From Bradyrhizobium sp. RP6 (GTDB lineage: Bacteria > Pseudomonadota > Alphaproteobacteria > Rhizobiales > Xanthobacteraceae): a DNA stretch of 64,000 bases. A program made the position numbers and the translations under genes. How positions within the stretch are numbered: the first letter of the stretch is position 1; each line of letters opens with the position of its first letter. Where the stretch lies: the NCBI RefSeq assembly GCF_003837805.1, contig NZ_RQIT01000023.1, positions 57,969-121,968 of the forward strand. Direction: 5' to 3'. Shown piece by piece: positions 8,393 through 17,423 of the stretch. The notes under the pieces were generated by a model, which saw only the letters and a program-made list of their open reading frames with translations, searched no databases and had not been told where the DNA came from.

Positions 8393-9427
8393 CTAGCCCG
8401 CCAGCGCCACTTCGGGTGCCGTCCGGGTCCAGCCCAGCGCCGGCGCGACCTTGTCGGCGACGAGCTCGATCGAGCGCAGCACATAAGGATGCGGCGCATC
8501 GACGGAATGCACCTGGAAGACGAGATCGGTCACCCGCTCCAGCGTGGCATCGGTGCGGAGCGAGGCGATCACCTCGTCGGCGGCGCCGACATGGGTGTCG
8601 AACGCGGTGATCATCTCCTCCAGCGTCTCGCCCGGGGGAAGGTGACCGCCCTTCATGAATTGCGGGAGCGCGCGCCGCAGTCCGATGTCTGCGAGGCGCA
8701 TCGCCTCGCGATGGTCGTCGGCGACGAAGACGCTGCGCGAGGCCATGATGCGCGGCTCGCATCCCGGCGGCAGCGCCGCGAGATAGGCATCGATGATCGG
8801 GTTCTGGATCTCGGCCAGCGTGGCCTTCGGCGCATCCTTCGTCCGCGGCTGGGTGCGCGACAACAAGAGGCCGTCGCCTGCCTTGCCGGCCCGGTCACCG
8901 CCGGCGACCGAGAACGTCGCCTGCCAGATGCGCTTGTCCAGTTGCGGCCGCTGCGGATAGAGCGTGTCGCCGCCGGCGAGCGGCTTGCCGACCAGCGCGG
9001 TGCGAACGACCTCGAGGTTGCGCGCAAAGATCTCGTTGCGCTGGCTGCTGTCGAGGCCGAAGGCGGCAAAGGCGGCCGGATTGCCGCCGGTGCCGACGCC
9101 GAGCTCGAAGCGGCCATTGCACATGAGATCGAGCACCGCGGCGTCCTCCGCCACCCGCACCGCGTTCTCCAGCGGCAGCGTGACGATGCCGGTGCCAAGC
9201 CGGATGCGCGAGGTCTTCGCCGCGACATAGCCGAGGAAAGTGAAGGGCGATGGCAATCCGCCCTCGCGCTCGTGAAAATGATGCTGCGCGATCCACGCGG
9301 AATCGAGACCGACCTCCTCGGCCCGCACGATCTGCTCGGCGGCGAAGCGATAGCGGTCCGCCGCCGGCGCCTCGTCGAGCAGCCGCGTGAAGAAGCCCAG
9401 GCGTTTCAGGTTTGCAAAGCGTTTCAT
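8393..9427 (-). CDS. Luciferase-like FMN-dependent monooxygenase
   Basis: A 344-residue TIM-barrel flavoprotein of the bacterial luciferase-like group. Visible features are the barrel start LGFFTRLLDEAP, AEEVGLDSAWIAQHHFHE, RIRLGTGIVTLPLENAVRVAEDAAVLD and FELGVGTGGNPAAFAAFG. These match the KPN_01858-type subfamily associated with CMD proteins. It would oxidise an organic substrate with O2 and reduced flavin; the substrate is unknown, and sulfur or carbon-sulfur compounds are common for the wider family. AGGGG precedes the ATG. It sits between a MetQ-like binding protein and the two CMD genes in one minus-strand cluster, suggesting import followed by oxidation. Confidence 0.85.
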   Translation of the reverse strand: MKRFANLKRLGFFTRLLDEAPAADRYRFAAEQIVRAEEVGLDSAWIAQHHFHEREGGLPSPFTFLGYVAAKTSRIRLGTGIVTLPLENAVRVAEDAAVLDLMCNGRFELGVGTGGNPAAFAAFGLDSSQRNEIFARNLEVVRTALVGKPLAGGDTLYPQRPQLDKRIWQATFSVAGGDRAGKAGDGLLLSRTQPRTKDAPKATLAEIQNPIIDAYLAALPPGCEPRIMASRSVFVADDHREAMRLADIGLRRALPQFMKGGHLPPGETLEEMITAFDTHVGAADEVIASLRTDATLERVTDLVFQVHSVDAPHPYVLRSIELVADKVAPALGWTRTAPEVALAG

Positions 9428-9555
9428 ACGACCCCTGTCGGGCGAGGATTGCCACGCCCCCGATGATGTCGGTTGCCGCAGCTCCAGACAAGCGGGGCAT
9501 CGCGCAAGGCTGCCCGCCGGATCGCCCCTACATGGACTTTACGCAGGCAGACTGC

Positions 9556-10338
9556 CTACCAGCTCGGCAGCACGGCGCCCTTGAACTTGGCGAGGACGAA
9601 CTCCTTGACCTCCGGCGTGTGGTAGCTGTCCACGAGGACCTTGACCCAGGGCTTGTCCTTGTCGGCAGTGCGCACGGCGATCAGGTTGACGTAGGGGCCC
9701 TTGGGATCCTCGCGCAGGATCGGATCCTTGACGGGATCAAGGCCGGCCTGGGTTGCATAATTGGTGTTGATCGCGGCGGCGTCGACGTCGTCGAGCGCTC
9801 GCGGCGCCTGCGCCGCGTCCACCTCGATGAACTTCAGCTTCTTGGGATTCTCGGTGATGTCGAGCACCGTCGGCTTGAAGCCCGTGCCGTCCTTCAGCTT
9901 GATCGCGCCCTTGTCGCGCAGCAGCAGCAGCACGCGGCCGCCATTGGTCGGGTCGTTCGGGATCGAGACCTTGCCGCCCTCGGGGATGTCGGCGAAGGCC
10001 TTGTGCTTCTTCGAATAGACGCCGATCGGGAAATTCACGGTCAGGCCGACGGCCTCGATCTTGTAGCCGCGATCGGCCTTCTGGTTGTCCAGGTAAGGCT
10101 GGTTCTGAAACGAATTGGCCTGGATGTCGCCGGAATCGAGCGCCGCGTTTGGCACCACGTAGTCGGAGAACTCGAGGAGCTGAATATCGAGTCCCCGCTT
10201 GGCGGCGATCGGCTTCACGGCCTCGAGGATCTGCGCATGCGGCCCCGGCGTCACGCCGATCTTGATGGTCTCGGCCGCAGCTGCGGCGGACCATGCGGCC
10301 AGCACGGCGGAGAGAAGCAGGGGGAAGCGAAACGACAT
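9556..10338 (-). CDS. MetQ/NlpA-family substrate-binding protein
   Basis: A 260-residue binding protein with a cleavable signal peptide (hydrophobic stretch then AAAAAETIKIGV). It has no lipobox cysteine, unlike most MetQ lipoproteins. Family motifs are IGVTPGPHAQIL, DSGDIQANSFQNQPYL and IPNDPTNGGRVLLLL. MetQ proteins bind methionine, but no metN or metI is adjacent. Its place before the monooxygenase and CMD genes suggests it feeds a related sulfur compound into that pathway. The gene starts back to back with the Tat-exported binding protein at 10795. Confidence 0.85.
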   Translation of the reverse strand: MSFRFPLLLSAVLAAWSAAAAAETIKIGVTPGPHAQILEAVKPIAAKRGLDIQLLEFSDYVVPNAALDSGDIQANSFQNQPYLDNQKADRGYKIEAVGLTVNFPIGVYSKKHKAFADIPEGGKVSIPNDPTNGGRVLLLLRDKGAIKLKDGTGFKPTVLDITENPKKLKFIEVDAAQAPRALDDVDAAAINTNYATQAGLDPVKDPILREDPKGPYVNLIAVRTADKDKPWVKVLVDSYHTPEVKEFVLAKFKGAVLPSW

Positions 10339-10794
10339 TTTGGTCTCCGTAGGTCTGCGACAAGTATGGAACCGTATTCGCTTCTCCGCCGCGCGAAATC
10401 AATGAAATGGAAAACCATATTGGCAGGCCGCCGGCGGGTGCACGTTCTCCATTCGACATCAAACGGAAAAGAAATCACGCCGAGCGTCTTTGATCTGTGG
10501 CGATTTCCCGGCCGCGGCAATGATTCTTTCACTGGTGCAACACTCCGAAACTTGATGGATCTGCGCCGGCCGGGTTAGCGTTCTGGTGCGGCCTTAGAAC
10601 TTCCCCAAGTTCACCTGGATCGCACCGGATCGCCGCCTGGGTCTCTCAGGCAGGCGATCCGGGTCCGTGCCTCGACCGGGGGCGCTCTCCACATCGTCAT
10701 TTCGTCGCATCCCCGCCTTGCCGGCATTGCCGCCCCGGCCATCATGAAACATGATGGGTTGCCGGAAACGGTTTGTGCAGGTGGAGGTCGTCCG
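10339..10794. other. Divergent intergenic region, no gene
   Basis: These 456 bp separate the divergent MetQ-like and DppA-like genes and should hold both promoters. I looked for a SAM-II or other methionine riboswitch and saw no convincing match. A short inverted repeat with GCCTG/CAGGC arms lies near 10635-10652. A good ribosome-binding site (GGAGG) precedes 10795. Confidence 0.5.
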
Positions 10795-12585
10795 ATGAAC
10801 CAGAATGAGATCCGCGGTTTGATCGCCGAGGTGAAGCAAGGCAGGCTGTCGCGACGCTCGTTCATCCAGAAGGTCGCCGCGATCGGGATCATGGCGCCGG
10901 TCGCGAGCCAGATCCTGGTGTGGCACGACGTGGCGATGGCAGACGCCACGCTTGCCTACAAGCCGACCAAGGCCGGCGGCGGCGGCACGCTCAAGATCCT
11001 GCTCTGGCAGGCGCCCACCCTGCTCAATCCTCATTTCGCGATCGGCACCAAGGACCAGATCGCCACGCGCATCTTCTTCGAGCCGCTCGCCGGCTGGGAC
11101 AAGGACGGCAATCTCATTCCGTGCCTGGCCGCCGAGGTGCCGACCAAGGCGAACGGCGGCCTTGCCGCGGACGGCATGAGCGTGATCTGGAAGCTCAAGC
11201 GGGGCGTCAACTGGCACGACGGCAAGCCCTTCACCGCCGACGACGTCGTCTTCACCTGGCAGTACGCCGCGGATCTCGCGACCGCGGCTTACACCACGGG
11301 CTCCTACAAAGACATCAAGGTCGAGAAGATCGACGACTACGCCGTCAGGGTGCTCTTCAAGGCGCCGACGCCGTTCTGGGCCGACCCGTTCGTCGGCGGA
11401 TCGGTCGGCCAGATCCTGCCAAAGCATCATTTCGGCGACTATGTCGGCGCCAAGTCGCGCGAGGCTCCGGGCAATCTCAAGCCGGTCGGCACCGGTCCGT
11501 ACAAATTCATCGAGTTCAAGCCGGGCGACATGATCCGCGCCGAGCGCAATCCCGACTATCACGTCAAGAACCAGCCGCATTTCGACACGCTCGAGGTCAA
11601 GGGCGGCGGCGACGCGGTGTCCGCGGCGCGCGCGGTGCTGCAAACCGGCGAATACGACTTTGCCTGGAACATGCAGGTGGAGGAGGAGGTCCTTAAGCGC
11701 ATGGAGGCGGGCGGCAAAGGCAAGCTCGACATCACGCCGTCCGGCAATGTCGAGTTCATCATCCTCAACACGACGGACCCCTGGACCGAGGTCGACGGCG
11801 AGCGTTCGAGCGTCAAGACCAAGCACCCGACGCTGTCCGATCCCGCCGTTCGCCGCGCGATCAACCTGTTGATCGACCGCGATTCGATTCAGAAGTTCAT
11901 CTACGGGCGCGGCGCCCTCGCAACCGCGAGCTTCGTCAACGCGCCCAAGCAGTTCAAGTCGCCGAAGCTGAAATACGAGTTCGACATCGACAAGGCCAAC
12001 AAGATCCTCGACGAGGCCGGCTGGACCAGGGGCGCGGACGGCATCCGCGAGAAGGACGGCAAGAAGCTCAAATACGTGTTCCAGACCTCGACCAACGCCC
12101 CGCGCCAGAAGACGCAGGCCATCATCAAGCAGGCCTGCCAGAAGGCCGGCATCGAGATCGAGATCAAGGCGGTCACCGCATCGGTGTTCTTCTCCTCCGA
12201 CGTCGGCAACCCCGACACCTACTCGAAATTCTATGCCGACATGGAGATGTACAACACGACGCAGCCGCAGCCCGATCCGGAGCGCTTGCTGAACCAGTGC
12301 GTCTCCTGGGAGATCGCCACCAAGGAAAACAAATGGCTGGGCCGCAACAACTCGCGCTATTCCGATCCCGAGGCCGACAAGGCCTACAAGGCCGCGCAGA
12401 GCGAGCTCGACCCGGTCAAGCGCGCCGCGCTGCTGATGAAGGTCGACGAGATCTTCTGCGGGGCCGACGTGTTCCTGCCGCTGCTCTCGCGCCACATCGT
12501 CAACGCGAGCGTCAACAGCCTCATGACCGACATCTCGGGCTGGGACACCATCACGTGGAACCTGGCGGCGTGGTATCGGAGCTGA
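10795..12585 (+). CDS. Peptide/nickel-type ABC transporter substrate-binding protein (SBP_bac_5), Tat-exported
   Basis: A 596-residue binding protein of the DppA/OppA/NikA cluster. The N-terminus has a twin-arginine signal (SRRSFIQ at about residues 19-25, hydrophobic segment, AMA-DA). Family features are a start with LNPHFAIGTKDQIATRIFFEPL, HDGKPFTADDVVFTWQ, GTGPYKFIEF and PAVRRAINLLIDRDSI. The ATG at 10795 follows GGAGG at 8 nt spacing; an in-frame upstream ATG at 10744 lacks a ribosome-binding site. No permease or ATPase genes follow, so it is an orphan here or works with a transporter encoded elsewhere. Substrate unknown. Confidence 0.88.
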   Translation: MNQNEIRGLIAEVKQGRLSRRSFIQKVAAIGIMAPVASQILVWHDVAMADATLAYKPTKAGGGGTLKILLWQAPTLLNPHFAIGTKDQIATRIFFEPLAGWDKDGNLIPCLAAEVPTKANGGLAADGMSVIWKLKRGVNWHDGKPFTADDVVFTWQYAADLATAAYTTGSYKDIKVEKIDDYAVRVLFKAPTPFWADPFVGGSVGQILPKHHFGDYVGAKSREAPGNLKPVGTGPYKFIEFKPGDMIRAERNPDYHVKNQPHFDTLEVKGGGDAVSAARAVLQTGEYDFAWNMQVEEEVLKRMEAGGKGKLDITPSGNVEFIILNTTDPWTEVDGERSSVKTKHPTLSDPAVRRAINLLIDRDSIQKFIYGRGALATASFVNAPKQFKSPKLKYEFDIDKANKILDEAGWTRGADGIREKDGKKLKYVFQTSTNAPRQKTQAIIKQACQKAGIEIEIKAVTASVFFSSDVGNPDTYSKFYADMEMYNTTQPQPDPERLLNQCVSWEIATKENKWLGRNNSRYSDPEADKAYKAAQSELDPVKRAALLMKVDEIFCGADVFLPLLSRHIVNASVNSLMTDISGWDTITWNLAAWYRS

Positions 12586-12948
12586 GGGAGCAGACGACAC
12601 GACGAAGGCGGGGGTTCCTCGGCACTCACGACATTCTTCGTTGTGTGCTTTGGGTCACAGTCGAATCAAGGGCTTTCGCCTAGAAACGCCAAGGCATGGC
12701 CGCAAACAAGGTAACGGCGGTACGCACGAGGCTGCGGAGGCGATCTACAGCTAGGGACTCATGAAGCCGCCGGGTGGAAGACCGGGCGGCTTTTTCTTTC
12801 TCGCAGGCAACGGGCGACCGATGCCGACGCCACGCCCTGTCATGCGGGGAAGCTTTCGTCCGCGACCCCCATCAATATCTCGCAACGAAAACGTGATGGT
12901 TTCGCAAGTGCGCTGACGGCGCACTCCGAGCCGCAAGGCCGCGCCGCT
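12586..12948. other. Gene-free stretch with a terminator and possible small transcript
   Basis: There is no convincing gene. A 22-codon open frame (12696-12764) ends exactly at the base of the terminator hairpin at 12764-12800. With no good ribosome-binding site it may only mark a small RNA or an mRNA 3' end. The rest shows no recognisable feature. Confidence 0.4.
12764..12800 (+). terminator. Rho-independent terminator
   Basis: AAGCCGCC (12764-12771) pairs with GGCGGCTT (12785-12792) across a 13-nt loop and is followed by a T-rich run (TTTCTTTC). It reads as an intrinsic terminator on the plus strand, about 180 nt after the binding-protein stop. Confidence 0.75.
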
Positions 12949-13134
12949 TCAGTGCCACGTCGTGTCCGCTTCAACGATCACCACTCTTATTTCGGGATCT
13001 TCGGCGGTGTTGCAGGTGCAGGGCATGCCCTCACCGCAGCGGCAGCCGCCCAGCTTCTCACTCCAAACCCGGAGCGGGTGGTTTTCGCAGACCCATCCCA
13101 GCCCCTGGCAGAATGGGCAGGTCTTGTCGGTCAC
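12949..13134 (-). CDS. Small cysteine-rich protein, putative zinc ribbon
   Basis: A 61-residue protein with CPFCQGLGWVCENHP near the start and CRCGEGMPCTC later: seven cysteines and one histidine suited to bind one or two zinc ions. Similar short proteins are frequent hypothetical genes in Bradyrhizobium, as I remember them. I start it at the GTG at 13134, which overlaps the stop of the upstream DUF2934 gene (GTGA), giving translational coupling. A longer in-frame reading to 13314 runs antiparallel through the other gene and is less likely. Function unknown. Confidence 0.6.
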   Translation of the reverse strand: MTDKTCPFCQGLGWVCENHPLRVWSEKLGGCRCGEGMPCTCNTAEDPEIRVVIVEADTTWH

Positions 13135-13292
13135 AGCGTATCCGGCGTCCGCAATGTGTTCGACTTGTCCTCGTTGCGCAGCTCCTGCTCGGCGGCGCGC
13201 CAAAACTCTTCCTCGCGGCCCTCGGGCTTGCCGGCTTGCTCCCACAAGCGGTGCGCGCGCTCTCTGATGTCTTGCTCGGTCGGCTCGGACAA
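13131..13292 (-). CDS. DUF2934-domain small protein
   Basis: A 53-residue protein with the DUF2934 pattern: SEPTEQDIRERAHRLWEQAG, then a GREEEFWRAAEQEL helix. The start is TTG at 13292, set by a strong AAGGAGG (13298-13304) 5 nt upstream; no ATG fits. DUF2934 proteins are abundant in rhizobia and of unknown function. The gene is coupled to the cysteine-rich protein that follows it. Confidence 0.75.
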   Translation of the reverse strand: MSEPTEQDIRERAHRLWEQAGKPEGREEEFWRAAEQELRNEDKSNTLRTPDTL

Positions 13293-14296
13293 TTGTACCT
13301 CCTTTTGGAAGCACGGCCCCACCCTGGGGGGTGTGGGGGCTTGGAGGCGGGGCCGTGCGGGCCAGCGATCGGCGGCGATGCTGGCCTGCGGAGTCAAGCT
13401 TCGATCATGTGCAAGAGTTCCTGCGCCTGACCACGACCGGGCGGAATCCTTGCCGGCCGGCGAACTTCGTTTCGAAGGTCAGACAGCGGGCACGGCGGCG
13501 CGCTCTCGCGGCGCAATCCGCCCGAGCTTTGCTTCGTCGCTTCCCCTCTGAAAGCCAAGAGGGCACAGGGAAGGCCGGGTGCTGACCTCGCACCCGCGGT
13601 CTGCTGCGCAAAATGCACGCGCAGGAAAACCGCACAGCAGCATACAGGTGGTGCCGAACACGCGGCCTTCCCTGCGCGATGGTCGGACGGCTTATGCCGT
13701 GCTCTCCCAGGAGCCGAGTTCCTTCTGGCCTCCCTCGCCCCAGCGAAATTCACCGGCGCCGCGCCGGTTGACGCAACTGCCGCATCCGCAAGAGCTTGAC
13801 CGTAGCAACGACGGCCAGGACCACACGGTTTTGCCGTACGCACGGCCCGCCATTTCGCCGCAGTTTTCCCGGCCCTGTCGACGGAGCCGGAAACTTACAG
13901 ACGAGACGAAACCTAGCAGCGCCGTTCGTCCGCGGGATGCCCAGAGCTCACGGAGAGCAATCCGCCCTGCCCCGGCCATTCGCGCCCGACGCTGCCGCGT
14001 CCACCGCAAGCCCGGCTCGCGAAACATGACGACCTACGATCGCCCCTCAAGGATGAGCCGGGATGGAGGATGGATACGCCCTTTCCGAATTTCGGTAAAG
14101 TGGAATATTTTCGCGGGGAGGGGTTGACGGGCGAGCGGGTGTTTTGCCCGACGGGCAAACGACCCTCTGTACGTCTTTCTAGGCCAAACTCATCAACCGA
14201 GATCGAGGACGAACAATGAGCATCCGCTGAACGCTCTGGCGCCCGTTCCGGCGGCTGAAGCGTGACGGGTTTCGCAAGAGCCATCCTACAGGCCCG
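13293..14296. other. About 1 kb without a supported gene
   Basis: Several GC-rich open frames overlap here on both strands, but none has a plausible ribosome-binding site or protein-like composition. Parts recall degenerate intergenic sequence I associate with Bradyrhizobium genomes (low certainty). One perfect palindrome, 14143-14159, is listed separately. Confidence 0.45.
14143..14159. repeat. Perfect palindrome TTTGCCCG-A-CGGGCAAA
   Basis: Two 8-bp arms with a single central base. I recall similar TTTTGCCCGxCGGGCAAA sites scattered between genes of Bradyrhizobium. It could be a dispersed repeat or a regulator site. No promoter is evident beside it. Confidence 0.5.
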
Positions 14297-14755
14297 TCAG
14301 CCAGCACACGCTCGTTCGATTTCAGTCACGTAGGATGTCCAGTGGAACGCAAAGGGACCGACCTTCGACAATTTGATTTCGCTGCTATGTCCATTCTCAT
14401 ACGCAAAGTCGGACCAACGCACGACGCCATCGCTCCGCGAGACGAGCGCGGTGATAGCTCCGCAGGCAAGGTCTCCACATTCCGGACAGACATACAGAGC
14501 CGTGCGGTTACTGCCACCGATCGGAACGGCCGACGTCAGAAGTCGCGCGAGTCCATCGTTGAGGCGAACGGCAAGTTCGGGCTCTCGTTGAGGGACTGAA
14601 AGACAACCGGACAAATCGAAGTTGGAGGCGCCGGTGACCGCAAAGAGAGATTGCCCGTTGACGACAAAATCGAACGTGTATCGCTCCTGCTTCGGAGGGC
14701 TTCCGCCACCGCTCCGATGAAGTGCTACAAGTTCAAGCTGGTCGGACATTCCCAT
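14297..14755 (-). CDS. Hypothetical protein with a CPECGD cysteine cluster
   Basis: A 152-residue cytoplasmic protein. A central ALYVCPECGDLACGAITALV segment carries three cysteines and resembles a widespread uncharacterised bacterial family in which YVCPECGD-x-GCGAVT is conserved. The C-terminal part is rich in aromatics (FHWTSYVTEIERA). The start may be 14755 or the ATG two codons later. The gene lies just outside the left end of the integrated element and so belongs to the chromosome. Function unknown. Confidence 0.6.
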   Translation of the reverse strand: MGMSDQLELVALHRSGGGSPPKQERYTFDFVVNGQSLFAVTGASNFDLSGCLSVPQREPELAVRLNDGLARLLTSAVPIGGSNRTALYVCPECGDLACGAITALVSRSDGVVRWSDFAYENGHSSEIKLSKVGPFAFHWTSYVTEIERACAG

Positions 14756-14899
14756 CGCTCTGCGCCACGTTGCCGATCAATGCAGCGCGCGCGACGCCGC
14801 CCGCCAGCAGCCGGCATCAGAGCTATGGGACCAGCATAACGCAACCCGCTAGCATCGAGCCGAGTGCACGCGATATTCTGAAAAATCATCAGCTGCTTA

Positions 14900-14928
14900 G
14901 CTGGATTTGGTAGCGGGGGAGGGACGCG
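14900..14928. repeat. attL: partial copy of the tRNA-Met 3' end
   Basis: The sequence matches 63693-63721 over 29 bp with mismatches only at 14907 and 14926. The exact core is TGGTAGCGGGGGAGGGAC (14908-14925), which is CCA plus the acceptor and T-arm strand of tRNA-Met on the complementary strand. The copy ends there and the rest of the tRNA is absent, as expected for the displaced end of a tRNA-targeted integrative element. Confidence 0.88.
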
Positions 14929-15059
14929 CTACCAGGTCCAAATCCGAAGCGAAATCCTGAGATTTTCCAGCACGTTGGCCGGAATGTGGTAGCGGATTCG
15001 TCGGTGTTACATCCCACCCGGATGTCTCACCCGGCCCGGCCGCCCAGAAAGGCCTGTTC

Positions 15060-16934
15060 GTGGCTCGTCCCTCCTACCTCGCCCGGCGCGGCGACGGTCG
15101 CTATTTCCTGCAGATTCGGTTGGGGAAACAGGCAGCAAAACTCTTTGGCCTCCCCCTGCTCCGTGTCAGCCTCAGAACCGGGGATTTTGATGAGGCGAGG
15201 CGGCGGCTGATGGACAATCTGGTATGGGTACAGGAGCTGATCGAGGCCCCCGACCTCGAAGTCTTGGGGACCGTGCTCGATGCCCGACTGCGCGCCTATG
15301 TCGACCGCGGCTCTCCGGAAGACGAGCGGCTCTTGGCCGAGCGCTGCGCCTTTGAGCACGAAGTCAGGCGCTACCGCACCCGGGCACAGGAGCGCGGCTA
15401 TGCCTACCAGAAGCGCTTCCCCCGGATGCCGGGCCTGTGGGTCGACTTTGTCAACCAGAACAAGGCCGCCGAGGCCGGCATCGCGCGCCTGAACGTCCGC
15501 CGCGCCTACGAGACCGCCCGCCGCGACGCCACGGAGGCGGCCAACGAAGGCTGGGCGCCCGAGGCGAACGCCCCTTCGCCCATCCGGCCGGAGGCGTTCG
15601 ACCCGATCGCTATGATCGACCGCCTCGTTCAAGACGCGGTGGCCCAGCGCGTGGCCCAGCTCATGCCGGCTACCGTCGTCCCATTGGCACCGGCCATCGC
15701 CCCGACGGAGACCGGTGCCCCTATCGAGGTAACCAAGTCCGATGCCCCGACTGCGAGCAGCCCTGATCGACTGTCCGCGCTGCTGCAAGAATTTCTGCGG
15801 CCCGCGGGGCGCAAACGCCAGCACAAGATGAAAGGCCGTGGGGAGGCAGAAGCCGTCGTCCAGTTCGCGATCGATTTCCTGGGCGATCTGCGCATGAACG
15901 AGCTTACCGATGACAGGTGGAGGGCGCTCGACGAGGCGCTTCCGGATATTCCCAACCGCGACAAGATTCCGCGGGAGTTTTCCAAGACGCTGCATCAGCG
16001 CTACAAATATGCGGAGACGCACGGCTGGTCCGAGCTCGTTCGCGTCACCACCACGACGATCAAGAGCCGCTACTGGGGCGGCCTCTACAAGTTCATCGAC
16101 TGGGCGATCCAGGAGAAGCACTACCGCGGCCCCCGCTACACCTTCGAGTGCATCGACCCCGAAAACCTGGCGCCACTGCCGCGGGACGCGTTCGAAGACG
16201 AAGAGCTGCTTAAGCTTCTCAAGCTGCCTCTCTTTACCGGGTGCAAGAACCGCCTGCACGTCTGGCAGCCGGGCGAGTATTTCGTGCAGTCGCACATCTA
16301 TTGGGGATTCCTCATTTGCATCCTCACCGGCATGCGGCCGGGCGAGGTCGGTCAGCTCAAATGCGTAGACATCAGAACCGATGGCGAGTTCTTCTACTTC
16401 GATCTGAGGCCGTTCGATGCACGTGAGGGACGCGTCGCCGTTCAGGATCTGCGCAACCTTAAGACCAATGCTGCGGGGCGCGTGATCCCGATCCATCCTT
16501 TGTTGATCGAATTGGGTCTGCTCGAACAGATGCAGGATTTGATCGACAAGGGCGAGGAGCGTCTATTCCCCGAATGGGATGTCTACGTCAGAAAGGACGG
16601 GAGCGAACGCTGGTCGCAGCCGCTCAGCAAGTCATGGCAATACGTGAAGAAGCTCCTGAAGTTGACCCGCGCCGACCTCACACTTTACAGCACGCGGCAT
16701 CTCATGGCGGACTGGCTCGACAATGAAGCCATTGCACAACGAACCCGCGACCGCATCCTCGGGCACGCCAGTGATGTCCGCGGTCGCTATGGTCGCAAGG
16801 GCATCCTCGACCCGCAAATCGCTGCGAAGATCGAGGCGCTTGAACCGCCGGTCGTCAAGCAGATGAGAGAGATCCTGCTCGCCGCGAAGAACCGCGCCGA
16901 CGCTGGCGAGCTCACCGTGCTGAAGACGTACTGA
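15060..16934 (+). CDS. Tyrosine recombinase / integrase
   Basis: A 624-residue integrase, long for the family. The N-terminal 150 residues form an SAM-like core-binding region starting SYLARRGDGRYFLQIRLG. The catalytic domain lies at about 410-600: first arginine in ILTGMRPGEVGQLK, the box-II arginine in LYSTRHLMADWL (tyrosine where many relatives have the first histidine), ILGHAS, and the nucleophile tyrosine in RGRYGRKG. The GTG start at 15060 follows AAAGG. It sits 132 bp inside attL and should catalyse integration at, and excision from, tRNA-Met. No excisionase gene was recognised nearby. Confidence 0.88.
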   Translation: MARPSYLARRGDGRYFLQIRLGKQAAKLFGLPLLRVSLRTGDFDEARRRLMDNLVWVQELIEAPDLEVLGTVLDARLRAYVDRGSPEDERLLAERCAFEHEVRRYRTRAQERGYAYQKRFPRMPGLWVDFVNQNKAAEAGIARLNVRRAYETARRDATEAANEGWAPEANAPSPIRPEAFDPIAMIDRLVQDAVAQRVAQLMPATVVPLAPAIAPTETGAPIEVTKSDAPTASSPDRLSALLQEFLRPAGRKRQHKMKGRGEAEAVVQFAIDFLGDLRMNELTDDRWRALDEALPDIPNRDKIPREFSKTLHQRYKYAETHGWSELVRVTTTTIKSRYWGGLYKFIDWAIQEKHYRGPRYTFECIDPENLAPLPRDAFEDEELLKLLKLPLFTGCKNRLHVWQPGEYFVQSHIYWGFLICILTGMRPGEVGQLKCVDIRTDGEFFYFDLRPFDAREGRVAVQDLRNLKTNAAGRVIPIHPLLIELGLLEQMQDLIDKGEERLFPEWDVYVRKDGSERWSQPLSKSWQYVKKLLKLTRADLTLYSTRHLMADWLDNEAIAQRTRDRILGHASDVRGRYGRKGILDPQIAAKIEALEPPVVKQMREILLAAKNRADAGELTVLKTY

Positions 16935-17010
16935 GTTTCAAAGTTCATCACGCTGTTATCTGAGTTCAACGGCGTGCCGACCACGCCCATCGAAGAGAGA
17001 GGATAGCCTT

Positions 17011-17369
17011 GTGACCGCAAAGTTCCATATTCGCCGCGACCGCTGGTTGCTTGAAGAAATCTGGCTCAAGGAAGGTGATAGACCAGGTTGTGGCGCCTTC
17101 GCGCTGATTCTTGACGATGAGCATTTCCCCTATTTTAGGTACCCTCATCGAAACAACTTGGGGACGCTCTAAGTCATGCCGCGGCCGGCCAAGAGGCACC
17201 GGCCGTCACCCTCGAAGATGGCGACCCGGTCCAGGTTCACCCTGCGTCGGGGTCGGTTCTTGTTTGCACTCCGGCTGGCGCGAAAAGAGACCTAAGCAAG
17301 CTCGAGGCCGAACTCCTCGCTAAGGATTTGATCTCACCATTGGCACAGACCCTTATTGGTCAAGAGTAA
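17011..17369 (+). pseudogene. Possible frameshifted small gene
   Basis: A 53-codon frame starts at the GTG at 17011 (MTAKFHIRRDRWLLEEIWL...) and ends at 17172. A second frame with protein-like composition (GDALSHAAAGQEAPAVTLED..., ending LIGQE) runs from about 17140 to 17369 with no start codon of its own. Joined by one frameshift near 17140-17165 they would encode about 115 residues. I do not recognise the family. Its position between the integrase and the toxin block suggests a decayed cargo gene, but two unrelated non-coding frames cannot be excluded. Confidence 0.3.
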
Positions 17370-17423
17370 GGCTAGTCAATAAGCCAGATGCGCTGCAGGA
17401 GCGAGACCTCGGGTAAGGTCAGA

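Noticed and set aside
10339..10794. SAM riboswitch upstream of the MetQ-like gene
   Set aside because: No SAM-II or SAM-I core sequence was found on either strand.
13394..14127. Open frames of 100-180 codons on both strands
   Set aside because: They overlap each other, lack ribosome-binding sites and have arginine/proline-skewed composition typical of GC-rich non-coding DNA.
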